A stretch of 64,000 nucleotides of DNA from an uncultured Bacilli bacterium. GTDB lineage: Bacteria; Bacillota_I; Bacilli_A; RF39; UBA660. The first letter of the stretch is position 1; each line of letters opens with the position of its first letter. The position numbers and the translations under genes were made by a program. Below, in pieces: positions 45,824 to 53,681 of the stretch. The notes beneath the pieces were generated by a model. That model made no database searches. It was not told the DNA's origin and saw only the letters and a program-made list of their open reading frames with translations. Where the stretch lies: assembly GCA_934086935.1 (NCBI GenBank), contig CAKOIQ010000005.1, forward strand, positions 1 to 64,000, written 5' to 3'.

Positions 45824-45968
45824 TAAAAAAAGACCCTAAACCATAGGGACGCATTACCGTGGTTCCACCCTACTTTAGAATCTTCATTAATATATAGCTC
45901 GTTCTTTTCCAAGGAAGTCATCGCTTTAAAATATACCTAAATTATAACAAAATTTTTACAATTGTCAA
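45824..45968 (-). promoter_or_regulatory. Truncated T-box leader and promoter of the LOG-glyS operon
   Basis: The T-box element GTAGGGTGGAACCACGG (about 45857-45872) precedes a terminator hairpin (CCCTA/TAGGG region, then T7; 45824-45852). The promoter is TTGACA (45963-45968), 16 bp, TATAAT (45941-45946), inside the end of the reverse transcriptase relic. From the likely start to the T-box there are only about 60 nt, so a full stem I with AGAGAGT/GTTGGTG elements is absent. I cannot place a glycine specifier with confidence. Confidence 0.7.
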
Positions 45969-46284
45969 CATTACATCTCAAAAAGAACCCATTATAACTA
46001 GCTAAACTTCTATAATATTTAGCTAAATTAGTCTTATATAAAAAATTAAATCCATGATTTAAAGAATATATTCGACTCTTTGGATTAATCTTTAATTTAT
46101 ATTTAATTAACTCTAACTTAATACTCTCTAAAACATTAACTAATCTATCTTTATTACTATCAATAATAATTAAATCATCCATATATCTAATATAATATTT
46201 ACACTTACACTTAACAGTTCTATAAATTTCTTTTAAATTTTCATATGAATACATTTTATCATATAAATTATTTACTTTCTTCAT
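45937..46284 (-). pseudogene. Reverse transcriptase relic of a diversity-generating retroelement
   Basis: The remaining ORF has 115 residues. It begins MKKVNNLYDKMYSYENLKEI, like DGR reverse transcriptase N-termini, then jumps after about 25 residues directly to KYYIRYMDDLIII, the YxDD catalytic palm motif. The end keeps GFNFLYKT (thumb-side FLGY-like motif) and YRSLASYNGFF (the S-x-x-G segment of DGR enzymes). Roughly 170 residues of fingers and palm are deleted. It starts inside the end of the avd relic, as in intact DGRs. The enzyme cannot be active. Confidence 0.75.
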
Positions 46285-46576
46285 TAATCCAACCAGATTA
46301 GAATTTTTTTATATTATCTAAAACCCTTAATATTGAAGAATATCTCCTTGAACTAACAATTTTTAAATCATACATATAAGAAATATAAAAATCAATTACA
46401 CTTAAATAAGTAAAACATTCATTTTGATTCTTATTTCTCACATTACCACTAATATTATTAGCTCTTAAAGTATATTCAAACAAATTATTAACTGCATCAA
46501 AATATGCAATCTTTAAATGTTTCTTTTCCTTGGGAAAATTTGAATAAACATAAGTATCAGAATATTTCCTTAAGTT
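46268..46576 (-). pseudogene. avd-like four-helix-bundle accessory gene relic
   Basis: The frame encodes SNFPKEKKHLKIAYFDAV, a helical middle ECFTYLSVIDFYISYMYDL, and SSRRYSSILRVLDNIKKF. This matches the four-helix Avd proteins that accompany DGR reverse transcriptases. An in-frame TAA at 46298-46300 interrupts the final GW(I)-type end, which continues after it as SGWINEESK and stops at 46268. The 5' end has no start codon and is bounded by a TGA. It is followed by the reverse transcriptase relic with a 17-nt overlap. Confidence 0.7.
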
Positions 46577-46691
46577 TCACTAATAACATATAAGCTTCTT
46601 TTGGACTAATTTCGTCTAAATATATACTTTCAATTAACTGAATAACTTTATCTTTATCATTATTTTCCTTAACTAACTCAATATTTTCACT
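46557..46691 (-). pseudogene. Fragment resembling the C-terminal tail of MutS
   Basis: A short open stretch ends IESIYLDEISPKEAYMLLVK, then LKEIF and a TGA stop. The pattern of a hydrophobic I-x-x-I-x-L followed by (S/T)Px(E/D)A and an L-x-x-L end resembles the last helices of MutS. No start codon and no other MutS domain is near. The resemblance is weak; it could be the end of another protein. Confidence 0.3.
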
Positions 46692-46734
46692 CTAAAGCAA
46701 TTATAATAAGATTTACTCATAAATGCAAACAATT

Positions 46735-46757
46735 AAAAAGATAACTTAAAGTTATCT
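46735..46757 (-). terminator. Terminator of the retroelement-target gene
   Basis: AGATAACT and AGTTATCT pair around a short loop followed by T5 on the minus strand, directly after the stop codon. Confidence 0.8.
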
Positions 46758-48567
46758 AATTAACAACAAATGGACTAGATGATGTACCATTACCCTCAGA
46801 TATCGTCGTTGCAGATTTAAGAGAAACTACGGGACGAAGCGCGCTAGAGTCGCCAACGGGATCGCCATCCAAGAAACCACCAACATTAGAGCGCCAGACA
46901 CTAACGCCCCCGTTAAAGAAAACAAGCGGCGAAAGAGTCCAATAATAGTAGTTTGCATTACTTCTTAAATAAGATGTAACTGAGTTTTGATCATAATTAT
47001 TATTGACATACACTGGTACTGTTGCCATACCAGCTAATACCATCTCATCTGCTGTAAGTAATCCGATCTTATAATCAAGGTTACCATTTCCATTTACTGT
47101 ATCATCAACTGTAAATTTAGATAACTTACCACCATCATTATCTTTGGGACATATTAAACTTGGTCCCATAGCGGATGAAAGTTTTTCTTGAGATTGATCT
47201 AAAGGAAATAATCTATTACCTGAACCATACACAGTATTTTCTTTTTGATAACCTAAACCTGGAAGTGGTATAGATTCTTTATTAAGTACTCCATTTTTTG
47301 TTCCAACTTGATTAAGTGTTACATCTTTAACTGTACTTTTGTCATTACACCATATTGTATCAGCAAGCTTTTCTGTATATGCTGTTAATTTTGATTTATA
47401 CCATGTTTCTAGGGTTTCTAAGATGACACTTTTATCTATATTTGCATGGGTTGCAGCATACGTATTTGAATTTGGTATTCCATGCATAAATCCAATGTAA
47501 ACATTATCATTATATCCTTTATTAATATCAGTCATTAAGGGTAAAAGTTGATAACTATTATTTCTAGGATTTAAAATTAAATCATTATATTTATCATTAC
47601 CTTCTAGTGTATTTTGTGAACCATAATATCTATTCACTTGTTCGGGGACTTTTTCATTAAATTTGGTTTCATATATACCACCATTATATCTAGCAAATGC
47701 TAGGGTGTCTCCAGTATTTGTACAACTGGCTGATGAATAATCATATAGTGCTAATTTAATTGAACCATCTCCGGTTATTCTTACTATTCTCCAACACATT
47801 CCAGCAAATGATACAAAGTTATTTTGTACATTACCTCTAAAATAATATGAAATTCCATAATCATCTGGGGTTAAACTCATAACTGCTTCATTTGAAGCTG
47901 ATGCATCTGTCACAGGATTAGTTAGTGTTGCAGTTGGACTTGCATAATTCTTCTTTATTCCAGCAAGTAATGTATTACTTCCTGCACTATTCCAATTCTT
48001 TGGTGCTGACTCTGTTGATGTTCCATCTGTTTCAATTACTAGATGTGCTGCAAATTTTGCTTCTTGTCCATAATTTTGATCATTATTACTTGGTTTAAAA
48101 AATATCTGTAATGTATAATCGTGTACATTATTTTTGCCTTTTATATGATATCCTGTTCCTAAAGATACATTACGTTCCCCAATGTATGCATTACTTGTTA
48201 CATTTGGAATTAAAGCACCACTGTTTGCTGTGTTAGTTCCAGTTAATGTGTAACTTAAATCTAACCCAAATTCATTGTTATCAATTACCATTTTTACTTT
48301 ATAAAACATTAACAAATCAGTTGTATTATTTCCTATTACTTGAAATTTCTTTGTTACCCAGGCTTCTTCTCTGGGATATACATTTGCTACAGAAATATTT
48401 GCTGACTTATTGTCATACACAACATTCATCGTACCACCTTTGGCAAAAATAGTAGAAGAAGATTCATTATTGCTTACACTTGAAAAGAAGGCATATGATA
48501 ATCCTCCACATAATAAAACCAAAAATAACCCAGTTACTAATAATACTAATCTTTGCTTGTTATCCAT
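46756..48567 (-). CDS. Exported protein with C-terminal variable region (likely DGR target)
   Basis: The 603-residue protein has the same SipW-type N-terminus as BspA copies 2 and 3 (GGLSYAFFSSVSNNESSST), a beta-rich module to about 195, then a domain starting YYFRGNVQNNFVSFAGMCW and rich in aromatic residues. The C-terminal 100 residues include LLTADEMVLAG, YYYWTLSPLVFFNGGVSVW, then LRPVVSLKS and a final GNGTSSSPFVVN. This ending is typical of C-type-lectin-like DGR targets. The DNA of this part is GC-rich and adenine-poor, as explained in the next entry. It adjoins the avd and RT relics, and is probably a cell-surface ligand-binding protein. LPXTG is absent. Confidence 0.75.
   Translation of the reverse strand: MDNKQRLVLLVTGLFLVLLCGGLSYAFFSSVSNNESSSTIFAKGGTMNVVYDNKSANISVANVYPREEAWVTKKFQVIGNNTTDLLMFYKVKMVIDNNEFGLDLSYTLTGTNTANSGALIPNVTSNAYIGERNVSLGTGYHIKGKNNVHDYTLQIFFKPSNNDQNYGQEAKFAAHLVIETDGTSTESAPKNWNSAGSNTLLAGIKKNYASPTATLTNPVTDASASNEAVMSLTPDDYGISYYFRGNVQNNFVSFAGMCWRIVRITGDGSIKLALYDYSSASCTNTGDTLAFARYNGGIYETKFNEKVPEQVNRYYGSQNTLEGNDKYNDLILNPRNNSYQLLPLMTDINKGYNDNVYIGFMHGIPNSNTYAATHANIDKSVILETLETWYKSKLTAYTEKLADTIWCNDKSTVKDVTLNQVGTKNGVLNKESIPLPGLGYQKENTVYGSGNRLFPLDQSQEKLSSAMGPSLICPKDNDGGKLSKFTVDDTVNGNGNLDYKIGLLTADEMVLAGMATVPVYVNNNYDQNSVTSYLRSNANYYYWTLSPLVFFNGGVSVWRSNVGGFLDGDPVGDSSALRPVVSLKSATTISEGNGTSSSPFVVN
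46819..46926 (-). other. Putative DGR variable region (VR)
   Basis: By hand count this 108-nt coding stretch has 10 adenines (9%) and 57 G+C (53%) on the coding strand, in a genome of roughly 30% GC. Nearly all codons between the SP of WTLSP and LRPVV are NNC or NNT (CTT GTT TTC TTT AAC ... GGC CGC GAT CCC GGC AGC). That is what mutated AAC/AAT template codons leave behind. The flanks WTLSP and RPVVSLKS look like conserved framework. No matching template repeat was found in the window. Confidence 0.75.
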
Positions 48568-48598
48568 GGTTAATAAATCACTTCTATCTTTCTATTTT

Positions 48599-48627
48599 AT
48601 TGTACTATATATCATTCTTACAGTCAA
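48599..48627 (-). promoter_or_regulatory. Promoter of the retroelement-target gene
   Basis: TTGACT (48622-48627), 17 bp, TACAAT (48599-48604). The layout and the TATAGTACAATAAAATAGAAA context match the BspA copy 3 promoter. Confidence 0.7.
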
Positions 48628-48658
48628 TGTTAGTACAAACGTTGCATATGATGAAAAT

Positions 48659-48689
48659 TTGTCTACTTATCCACCTTTATTGTCTACTT
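48659..48689 (+). repeat. Two copies of the 10-mer TTGTCTACTT
   Basis: TTGTCTACTT occurs at 48659-48668 and 48680-48689 in the gap between the target gene and priA. The same 10-mer is near BspA copy 3/4 (42810-42819) and near the copy at 63 kb (63122-63131). Its role is unknown. Confidence 0.35.
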
Positions 48690-48694
48690 TTACG

Positions 48695-48718
48695 CAAAAA
48701 ACTGGATTTCTCCAGTTT
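48695..48718 (-). terminator. Terminator of priA
   Basis: AAACTGGA and TCCAGTTT pair around a short loop followed by T6 on the minus strand. Confidence 0.85.
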
Positions 48719-50891
48719 ATAATCTACAAGGATTATTATCTATTTCTATATTTACTTTGGTATTACTTTTATAAACTTCATCTAAATTAATTAACGTAGG
48801 TTTAATTAAATCATAGTTTTTATATTTTAATATTATTTGAAATCTATACACATTATTTATCTTAAACATTGCTGATGTTGTTGGACCTAAAATAATTACA
48901 TTTTTTAAATTTCTATTTAAAAAAGAATATACTTTTCTTGCTTCACTAGATGCCATTTCATAATCTTTAGATGCTATTTTAATTAATGTTAAATAATAAT
49001 ATGGTGGATATTTTAATGATTTTCTTATTTTCATTTCATAATTATATAAACTCATATAATCATTATTTTTAACAAAAAATAATGTTTTATTATCTGGATT
49101 AAATGTTTGTATTATAGTTTCACCTTTTTTACTTCCTCTTCCGGCTCTTCCAGAAGTTTGACTAAGAAGTTCAAAGGTTCTTTCTCCACTTCTAAAATCT
49201 GGTACATTTAAAGCATCATCAGCATTAATAATACCAACTAATGTTACATTAGGAAAATCAAATCCTTTAGCAATCATTTGCGTCCCAATAATAATTTTGG
49301 CTTCTAAAGATTCTATTTTTCTAATAATTTCATCTTGACTACCTTTTCTTGTTGTTGTATCAGCATCCATTCTAACTGTATTCACATTATATCTTTGTTT
49401 AATTTCTTCTTCTAACTTTTCTGTTCCTAGTCCATAACTTGTTAAAGCTTTTTCGTGACACTCTGGGCATACTTCAGGATTAACTAAAGTATATCCACAA
49501 TAATGACATCTTAAATTATTACTAGTTTTATGATAAGTTAAAGTAATATCACAATAAGGACACTTAAAAGTATATCCACAATTCTTACAATTAACTATTG
49601 TTGTAAATCCTCTTCTATTAAGCAATATAATTATTTGTTCATTTTTAGATATTCTATCTTTTATTTTTTCATCTAATAAATCACTTATAATCATATTTCT
49701 TTTTTTATATTCTTCATGCATATCTACTAAAGAAACATCAGGAATAGCACTTATACCAATCCTATTATCTAATTTAATTAAATGATAAACATCTTTTAAA
49801 GCTCTTGCCATACTTTCTAACGAAGGTGTAGCACTTCCTAACACTACTGGACATTTATGATAAACACTTCTTTTAATTGCTATATCTCTAGCATGATATC
49901 TGGGATTATTATCTTGTTTATAATTAGTACTTTGTTCTTCATCAATTATAATAATTCCAATTTTATTAAATGGAACAAATATTGCACTTCTAGTTCCTAC
50001 TACTACATGAACGTTACCATTTAATATCTTATGATACTCATCATACTTTTCTCCATCAGATAAAGCACTATGAAAAATTGCAACATCACTACCAAATCTT
50101 TTATAAAATCTATCTACAATTTGATGAGTTAAACTAATTTCTGGAACTAACATAATTGCGCATTTTCCATTTTTAATAACTTTTTCAATTAAAGTCATAT
50201 AAACTTCAGTCTTACCACTACCAGTTACTCCATGAATTAAAAAAGTATCATTATTACCAAAAGATTTTTCTATTTTCTTAACCGCATCTTCTTGTTCTTT
50301 TGTAAGTATTATTTTCTTAATATTTTCTTTATCTTTATTAATTCTATATTTAATTTGTTTTCTTATTTTAATTAGATTTAATTCTAATAATTTATCAATA
50401 ATAGTTTTACTATATTCATTTTTAAGTATTACTTCACCAGTTAATAATCTATTTAAAAGTTCAATTTGTTTAGTAACTCTACTTTTACTATTTATATAAC
50501 TAATAACTTCATCTTTATTAATAAGTTCAATATATTCATTATATTTTTGATAATTACTTTTAATAGTCTTAACTTTCATGCTACTTGGAAGCATGGTTTG
50601 ATAAGCTTGAATAAGTGAGCATAAAGTAGTTTCTTTAATATATTTACCTAAATCAAGTAATTCATTATTTAATCTAAAATCTTTATTAGTTATTTCTATT
50701 ATTTCTTTTAAATTTTCTTGATCAGTTTCATTTTTTATTTTAATAACAAATCCATTTATTGTCATATTTCCAAAAGGAACTAAAACTTTCATTCCTACCT
50801 GTAAATCATTTGTTAAATTTATAGGAATTTTATAAGTAAATTGTCTATCTAAAGCTTTAACTCCATATTGTACTAATACTTCTGCATACAT
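48717..50891 (-). CDS. priA: Primosomal helicase PriA
   Basis: PriA restarts stalled replication forks. The 724-residue protein has an N-terminal DNA-binding domain (about 1-105), Walker A HGVTGSGKTEVYM, Walker B IIDEEQSTNYKQD (usually DEEH), motif GSATPSLESM, the zinc cysteines in CKNCGYTFKCPYC, CHYCGY and CPECHE, and helicase motifs GTQMIAKGFDFPNVTLVG and QTSGRAGRGSKKGE. The Gln in the DEEQ motif is a small deviation. It is divergently oriented to the Y-family polymerase gene. Confidence 0.95.
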   Translation of the reverse strand: MYAEVLVQYGVKALDRQFTYKIPINLTNDLQVGMKVLVPFGNMTINGFVIKIKNETDQENLKEIIEITNKDFRLNNELLDLGKYIKETTLCSLIQAYQTMLPSSMKVKTIKSNYQKYNEYIELINKDEVISYINSKSRVTKQIELLNRLLTGEVILKNEYSKTIIDKLLELNLIKIRKQIKYRINKDKENIKKIILTKEQEDAVKKIEKSFGNNDTFLIHGVTGSGKTEVYMTLIEKVIKNGKCAIMLVPEISLTHQIVDRFYKRFGSDVAIFHSALSDGEKYDEYHKILNGNVHVVVGTRSAIFVPFNKIGIIIIDEEQSTNYKQDNNPRYHARDIAIKRSVYHKCPVVLGSATPSLESMARALKDVYHLIKLDNRIGISAIPDVSLVDMHEEYKKRNMIISDLLDEKIKDRISKNEQIIILLNRRGFTTIVNCKNCGYTFKCPYCDITLTYHKTSNNLRCHYCGYTLVNPEVCPECHEKALTSYGLGTEKLEEEIKQRYNVNTVRMDADTTTRKGSQDEIIRKIESLEAKIIIGTQMIAKGFDFPNVTLVGIINADDALNVPDFRSGERTFELLSQTSGRAGRGSKKGETIIQTFNPDNKTLFFVKNNDYMSLYNYEMKIRKSLKYPPYYYLTLIKIASKDYEMASSEARKVYSFLNRNLKNVIILGPTTSAMFKINNVYRFQIILKYKNYDLIKPTLINLDEVYKSNTKVNIEIDNNPCRL

Positions 50892-50944
50892 TATAAAACT
50901 CCTCTCTATAAAAAATTATAACACAAATAACCATTATTTGGAAA

Positions 50945-50973
50945 TTGACTATACCAAACATATGTTTTATAAT
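50945..50973 (+). promoter_or_regulatory. Promoter with LexA-like palindrome between -35 and -10
   Basis: TTGACT (50945-50950) and TATAAT (50968-50973) have a 17-bp spacer. The spacer ends with AAACATATGTTT (50956-50967), a perfect palindrome one base per arm from the Firmicute SOS box GAACATATGTTC. A repressor bound there would block the promoter. Confidence 0.6.
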
Positions 50974-50990
50974 TAATACAGGTGATTGAA

Positions 50991-52268
50991 ATGGAAGAAT
51001 TATATCCTAAAAGAAATATTCTTGCTATTGATTTAAAAAGTTTTTTTGCTTCCTGTGAATGTGTTGAAAGAAAACTTGATCCATATAAAGTTCCTTTAAT
51101 CGTATGTGATCCTACCCGTAATGGGGCTATAACTTTAGCAGTCACACCTTTTTTAAAAAAATTTGGTGTCCCTGGTCGTTGTCGTGTCTTTGAACTTTAT
51201 AAATATAATCTACCTAAAAATATTAAAATTATTAAAGCTCCACCTCGTATGAGTTTATATATTGCTAAAAGTAAAGAAGTTTTAAGTATTTATCTTGAAT
51301 TCGTCTCTCATGAAGATATGCATGTTTACTCTATTGATGAAGTATTTTTAGATGTTACTGATTATCTTAAAATGTATAAAATGACTGACTATGAACTTGC
51401 TAAAACTATTATGCAAAGAATTAAAGATAAAACCGGTCTAACTGCTACTGCTGGTATTGGTCCTAATTTACTTCTTGCTAAAGTAGCTATGGATATTGAA
51501 GCTAAACATACTAAAGATAATATTGCTAAATGGACTTATGAAGATATTCCAAATAAACTTTGGCCTATCACTCCTCTATCTAAAATGTGGGGTATCGGTC
51601 CTCGTATGGAAAGAAACTTAAATAAATTAAAACTTTATAAAATTGAAGATATTGCTAAATATGACAAAAATATTTTAAAAGATAAATATGGAGTTATTGG
51701 TGAAGAATTATGGAATCATGCTAATGGTATTGATTTATCTAAAATAAGTGATTTTAATAATGTTATTCCCAAAGATAAATCTATCAGTCATAGTCAAATC
51801 TTATTTAAAGATTATAATGAAGAAAACGTTACTTTAATAATTAAAGAAATGATTGATGTTTTAACTAAAAGATTAAGAGATTCTAAAAAACAAACTAGTT
51901 GTATTGGTTTTGGTATTGGTTATTCTAAAAATATTGGTGGTGGTTTCTATCACACTCAAAAACTACAAACTAGTACTAATAATGATAAAGTAATTTATAA
52001 TGCTTGTATTAATATTTTTGATAAATATTATGAAGATTTACCTATTAGAAAAGTAAGTATTTCTTTAGGCAAATTAACTGATGATAATAGTATTCAATTA
52101 AATTTATTTGAATCACTTGAAGAAATTAAAACTGATCAAGCTAAAGATAAAGCTATTGATGAAATTAAAGCTAAATATGGTGCCAATAGTATTTTAAAAG
52201 CTTCGGCTCTTTTAGAAGATTCAACTGCTATTGCTCGTAATAAAAAAATTGGTGGTCATAATGCATGA
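50991..52268 (+). CDS. Y-family DNA polymerase, UvrX/DinB-like
   Basis: The 425-residue translesion polymerase has the catalytic NILAIDLKSFFASCE near the N-terminus, YSIDEVFLDVT with both acidic residues, TATAGIGPNLLLAKVAMD (thumb side) and MWGIGPRMERNLNKL (helix-hairpin-helix). The ending IQLNLFESLEE matches a beta-clamp-binding motif. It resembles plasmid and phage-type UvrX more than PolIV. The ATG at 50991 follows AGGTGA; a GTG three codons earlier overlaps that site. Its stop overlaps the YolD-like gene, and the LexA-like box above it suggests SOS control. Confidence 0.92.
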   Translation: MEELYPKRNILAIDLKSFFASCECVERKLDPYKVPLIVCDPTRNGAITLAVTPFLKKFGVPGRCRVFELYKYNLPKNIKIIKAPPRMSLYIAKSKEVLSIYLEFVSHEDMHVYSIDEVFLDVTDYLKMYKMTDYELAKTIMQRIKDKTGLTATAGIGPNLLLAKVAMDIEAKHTKDNIAKWTYEDIPNKLWPITPLSKMWGIGPRMERNLNKLKLYKIEDIAKYDKNILKDKYGVIGEELWNHANGIDLSKISDFNNVIPKDKSISHSQILFKDYNEENVTLIIKEMIDVLTKRLRDSKKQTSCIGFGIGYSKNIGGGFYHTQKLQTSTNNDKVIYNACINIFDKYYEDLPIRKVSISLGKLTDDNSIQLNLFESLEEIKTDQAKDKAIDEIKAKYGANSILKASALLEDSTAIARNKKIGGHNA

Positions 52269-52587
52269 TCGTAAAATGCTTAAATGGCTCCCATTTAATT
52301 CTGTCATCAACTCTAAAATATTAATTAAAGATATTGAAAGACAAAAATCTCGAATTACTAAACCCACTTTATCTGAAGAGCAAATAAATAACTTAGAATC
52401 TAAAATATTAGAATCTTACTTTAATAAAATCCCTATTGAATTTACTATATATCAAAGCGGATTCCTAAATAAAATATCCGGAACTGTTATTAAAATTGAA
52501 AAATCTAAACAAGAAATTATTTTAAACAATTATAAAATTCTTCACTTTTGTGAAATAATTCAAATAAAGTATACTTCCTTCTCTTAA
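52261..52587 (+). CDS. YolD-like protein
   Basis: The 108-residue small protein starts MHDRKMLKWLPFNSVIN, the usual opening of YolD-like proteins, and carries a beta-rich C-terminal half with GTVIKIEKSKQEIILNN. YolD partners regularly sit directly after UvrX/YqjW polymerases and are thought to regulate them. Its ATG overlaps the polymerase stop (ATGCATGA), with GGTGGTC as ribosome binding site. Confidence 0.88.
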   Translation: MHDRKMLKWLPFNSVINSKILIKDIERQKSRITKPTLSEEQINNLESKILESYFNKIPIEFTIYQSGFLNKISGTVIKIEKSKQEIILNNYKILHFCEIIQIKYTSFS

Positions 52588-52620
52588 TTTGTGGTAAAAT
52601 TATAGTTCCGGGTGAGTAGT

Positions 52621-53277
52621 ATGGAAGTTCAAAAAATTAAAAATCAAGGTAAACTACCTCAAAAGATTATTCTATCAAATGGTGATAAAAAACTTATCAT
52701 CTCTTTTGAGAATAACTTAGATTTATATTGGACTTTATCTAAATCACCTAAAGAAAAATTAATTTTAGAATCGTTTGAAATAACTAAAGAAGATTATGCT
52801 ATTTATACTTTATTTGAACAATTATATAATCGTATTAAGAATGCATCTGTCTTTGACATTGATACTGAAATTGCTTTATTTGAAAGTGGTCTTAGTCATT
52901 TTGACTCTCTTGCTGATATATATGATTTCTATAAAGAAAATGTTGCTAGTCTAAAAGAAAGTGATGCTTATCATGAATTATTTGATGGTAAAACTATTAC
53001 TTGGTGTAGTGATGAAATTTATGATGATTCAAATGACTTAGTTAAGATTAATTTTGATGGTGAAAAGTTCATTCTAGAATTTGCTAAAAGAAAACAAAAT
53101 GAACTATTATCTTCACCATACAATATTCCTGTTAGATTTAGAAATTCTGGAAGTAGATATAACCCCTTTAATGTTATTTTTATGAGAATGTTTCAAGAGC
53201 TTCAAAAATATAACACGGAATTTCATCAAATTCATATTGAAGAATATCTTTACAATCAAAAGATATTAAAAAAATAA
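52621..53277 (+). CDS. 218-residue hypothetical protein
   Basis: A soluble protein starting MEVQKIKNQGKLPQKIILSN with a beta-rich N-terminal half and an alpha-helical acidic middle (FDIDTEIALFESGLSH, DIYDFYKENVASL). GGGTGAG precedes the ATG at 52621; the GTG three codons upstream overlaps that site. I do not recognise the family. The start is separated from the YolD-like gene by about 30 nt, so it may belong to the same transcript. Confidence 0.65.
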   Translation: MEVQKIKNQGKLPQKIILSNGDKKLIISFENNLDLYWTLSKSPKEKLILESFEITKEDYAIYTLFEQLYNRIKNASVFDIDTEIALFESGLSHFDSLADIYDFYKENVASLKESDAYHELFDGKTITWCSDEIYDDSNDLVKINFDGEKFILEFAKRKQNELLSSPYNIPVRFRNSGSRYNPFNVIFMRMFQELQKYNTEFHQIHIEEYLYNQKILKK

Positions 53278-53288
53278 AAAGAAAATAC

Positions 53289-53317
53289 TTGATTTTAGTT
53301 AATTGATATGCTAGAAT
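53289..53317 (+). promoter_or_regulatory. Promoter of tRNA-Ala
   Basis: TTGATT (53289-53294), 17 bp, TAGAAT (53312-53317) with TGC before the -10 (extended). Confidence 0.7.
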
Positions 53318-53330
53318 GAATATGTTCTTT

Positions 53331-53407
53331 GGGGAATTAGCTCAGTTGGCTAGAGCATCTGCCTTGCACGCAGAGGGTCAAGGGTTCGAGTCCCTTATTC
53401 TCCACCA
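53331..53407 (+). tRNA. tRNA-Ala (anticodon TGC)
   Basis: A 77-nt cloverleaf: acceptor GGGGAAT pairs with ATTCTCC (one G-T), D arm GCTC/GAGC, anticodon stem TCTGC/GCAGA with loop CTTGCAC (anticodon TGC, UGC), T arm AAGGG/CCCTT with TTCGAGT, and encoded ACCA at the end. Confidence 0.97.
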
Positions 53408-53417
53408 TTAAGAATAT

Positions 53418-53443
53418 AAAGCGACTAAAAAGTCGCTTTTTTT
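53418..53443 (+). terminator. Terminator of tRNA-Ala
   Basis: AAAGCGACT and AGTCGCTTT form a 9-bp stem with an AAAA loop followed by T run. Confidence 0.9.
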
Positions 53444-53473
53444 ATAAATTATCCATAAATACGAAGTGAATCA

Positions 53474-53629
53474 TGGAAACAACTAATATTTCAAACGAAT
53501 TAATTTCTAAAGAGAAAGATACTTTATATTTATCTAATATTCCTGGACTTATAGACAACATAAAATGAAATTAGAAAAAATGAAGATTGGAACCAAGCTA
53601 AAGAATTTAACCCAAATGAAGAATGGTAA
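53474..53629 (+). pseudogene. Relic of a small antitoxin-like gene
   Basis: The start codes METTNISNELISKEKDTLYL followed by IPGLIDNIK and a stop. In the next frame, shifted by one base, the sequence continues NEIRKNEDWNQAKEFNPNEEW and stops. An IPGLxDxI middle and an acidic Trp-containing end resemble Phd/YefM/RelB-type antitoxins. A single frameshift near 53566 would rejoin the two parts. There is no toxin gene next to it. Confidence 0.4.
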
Positions 53630-53681
53630 AAATATTTATATCACAAAAAAATTACTTTTAAAGCAAAAGTAATTTTTTTAT

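Noticed and set aside
46480..46756. Template repeat for the DGR between avd and the target gene
   Set aside because: The stretch is ordinary AT-rich sequence with no match to the framework around WTLSP or RPVVSLKS; I also saw no such copy elsewhere in the window.
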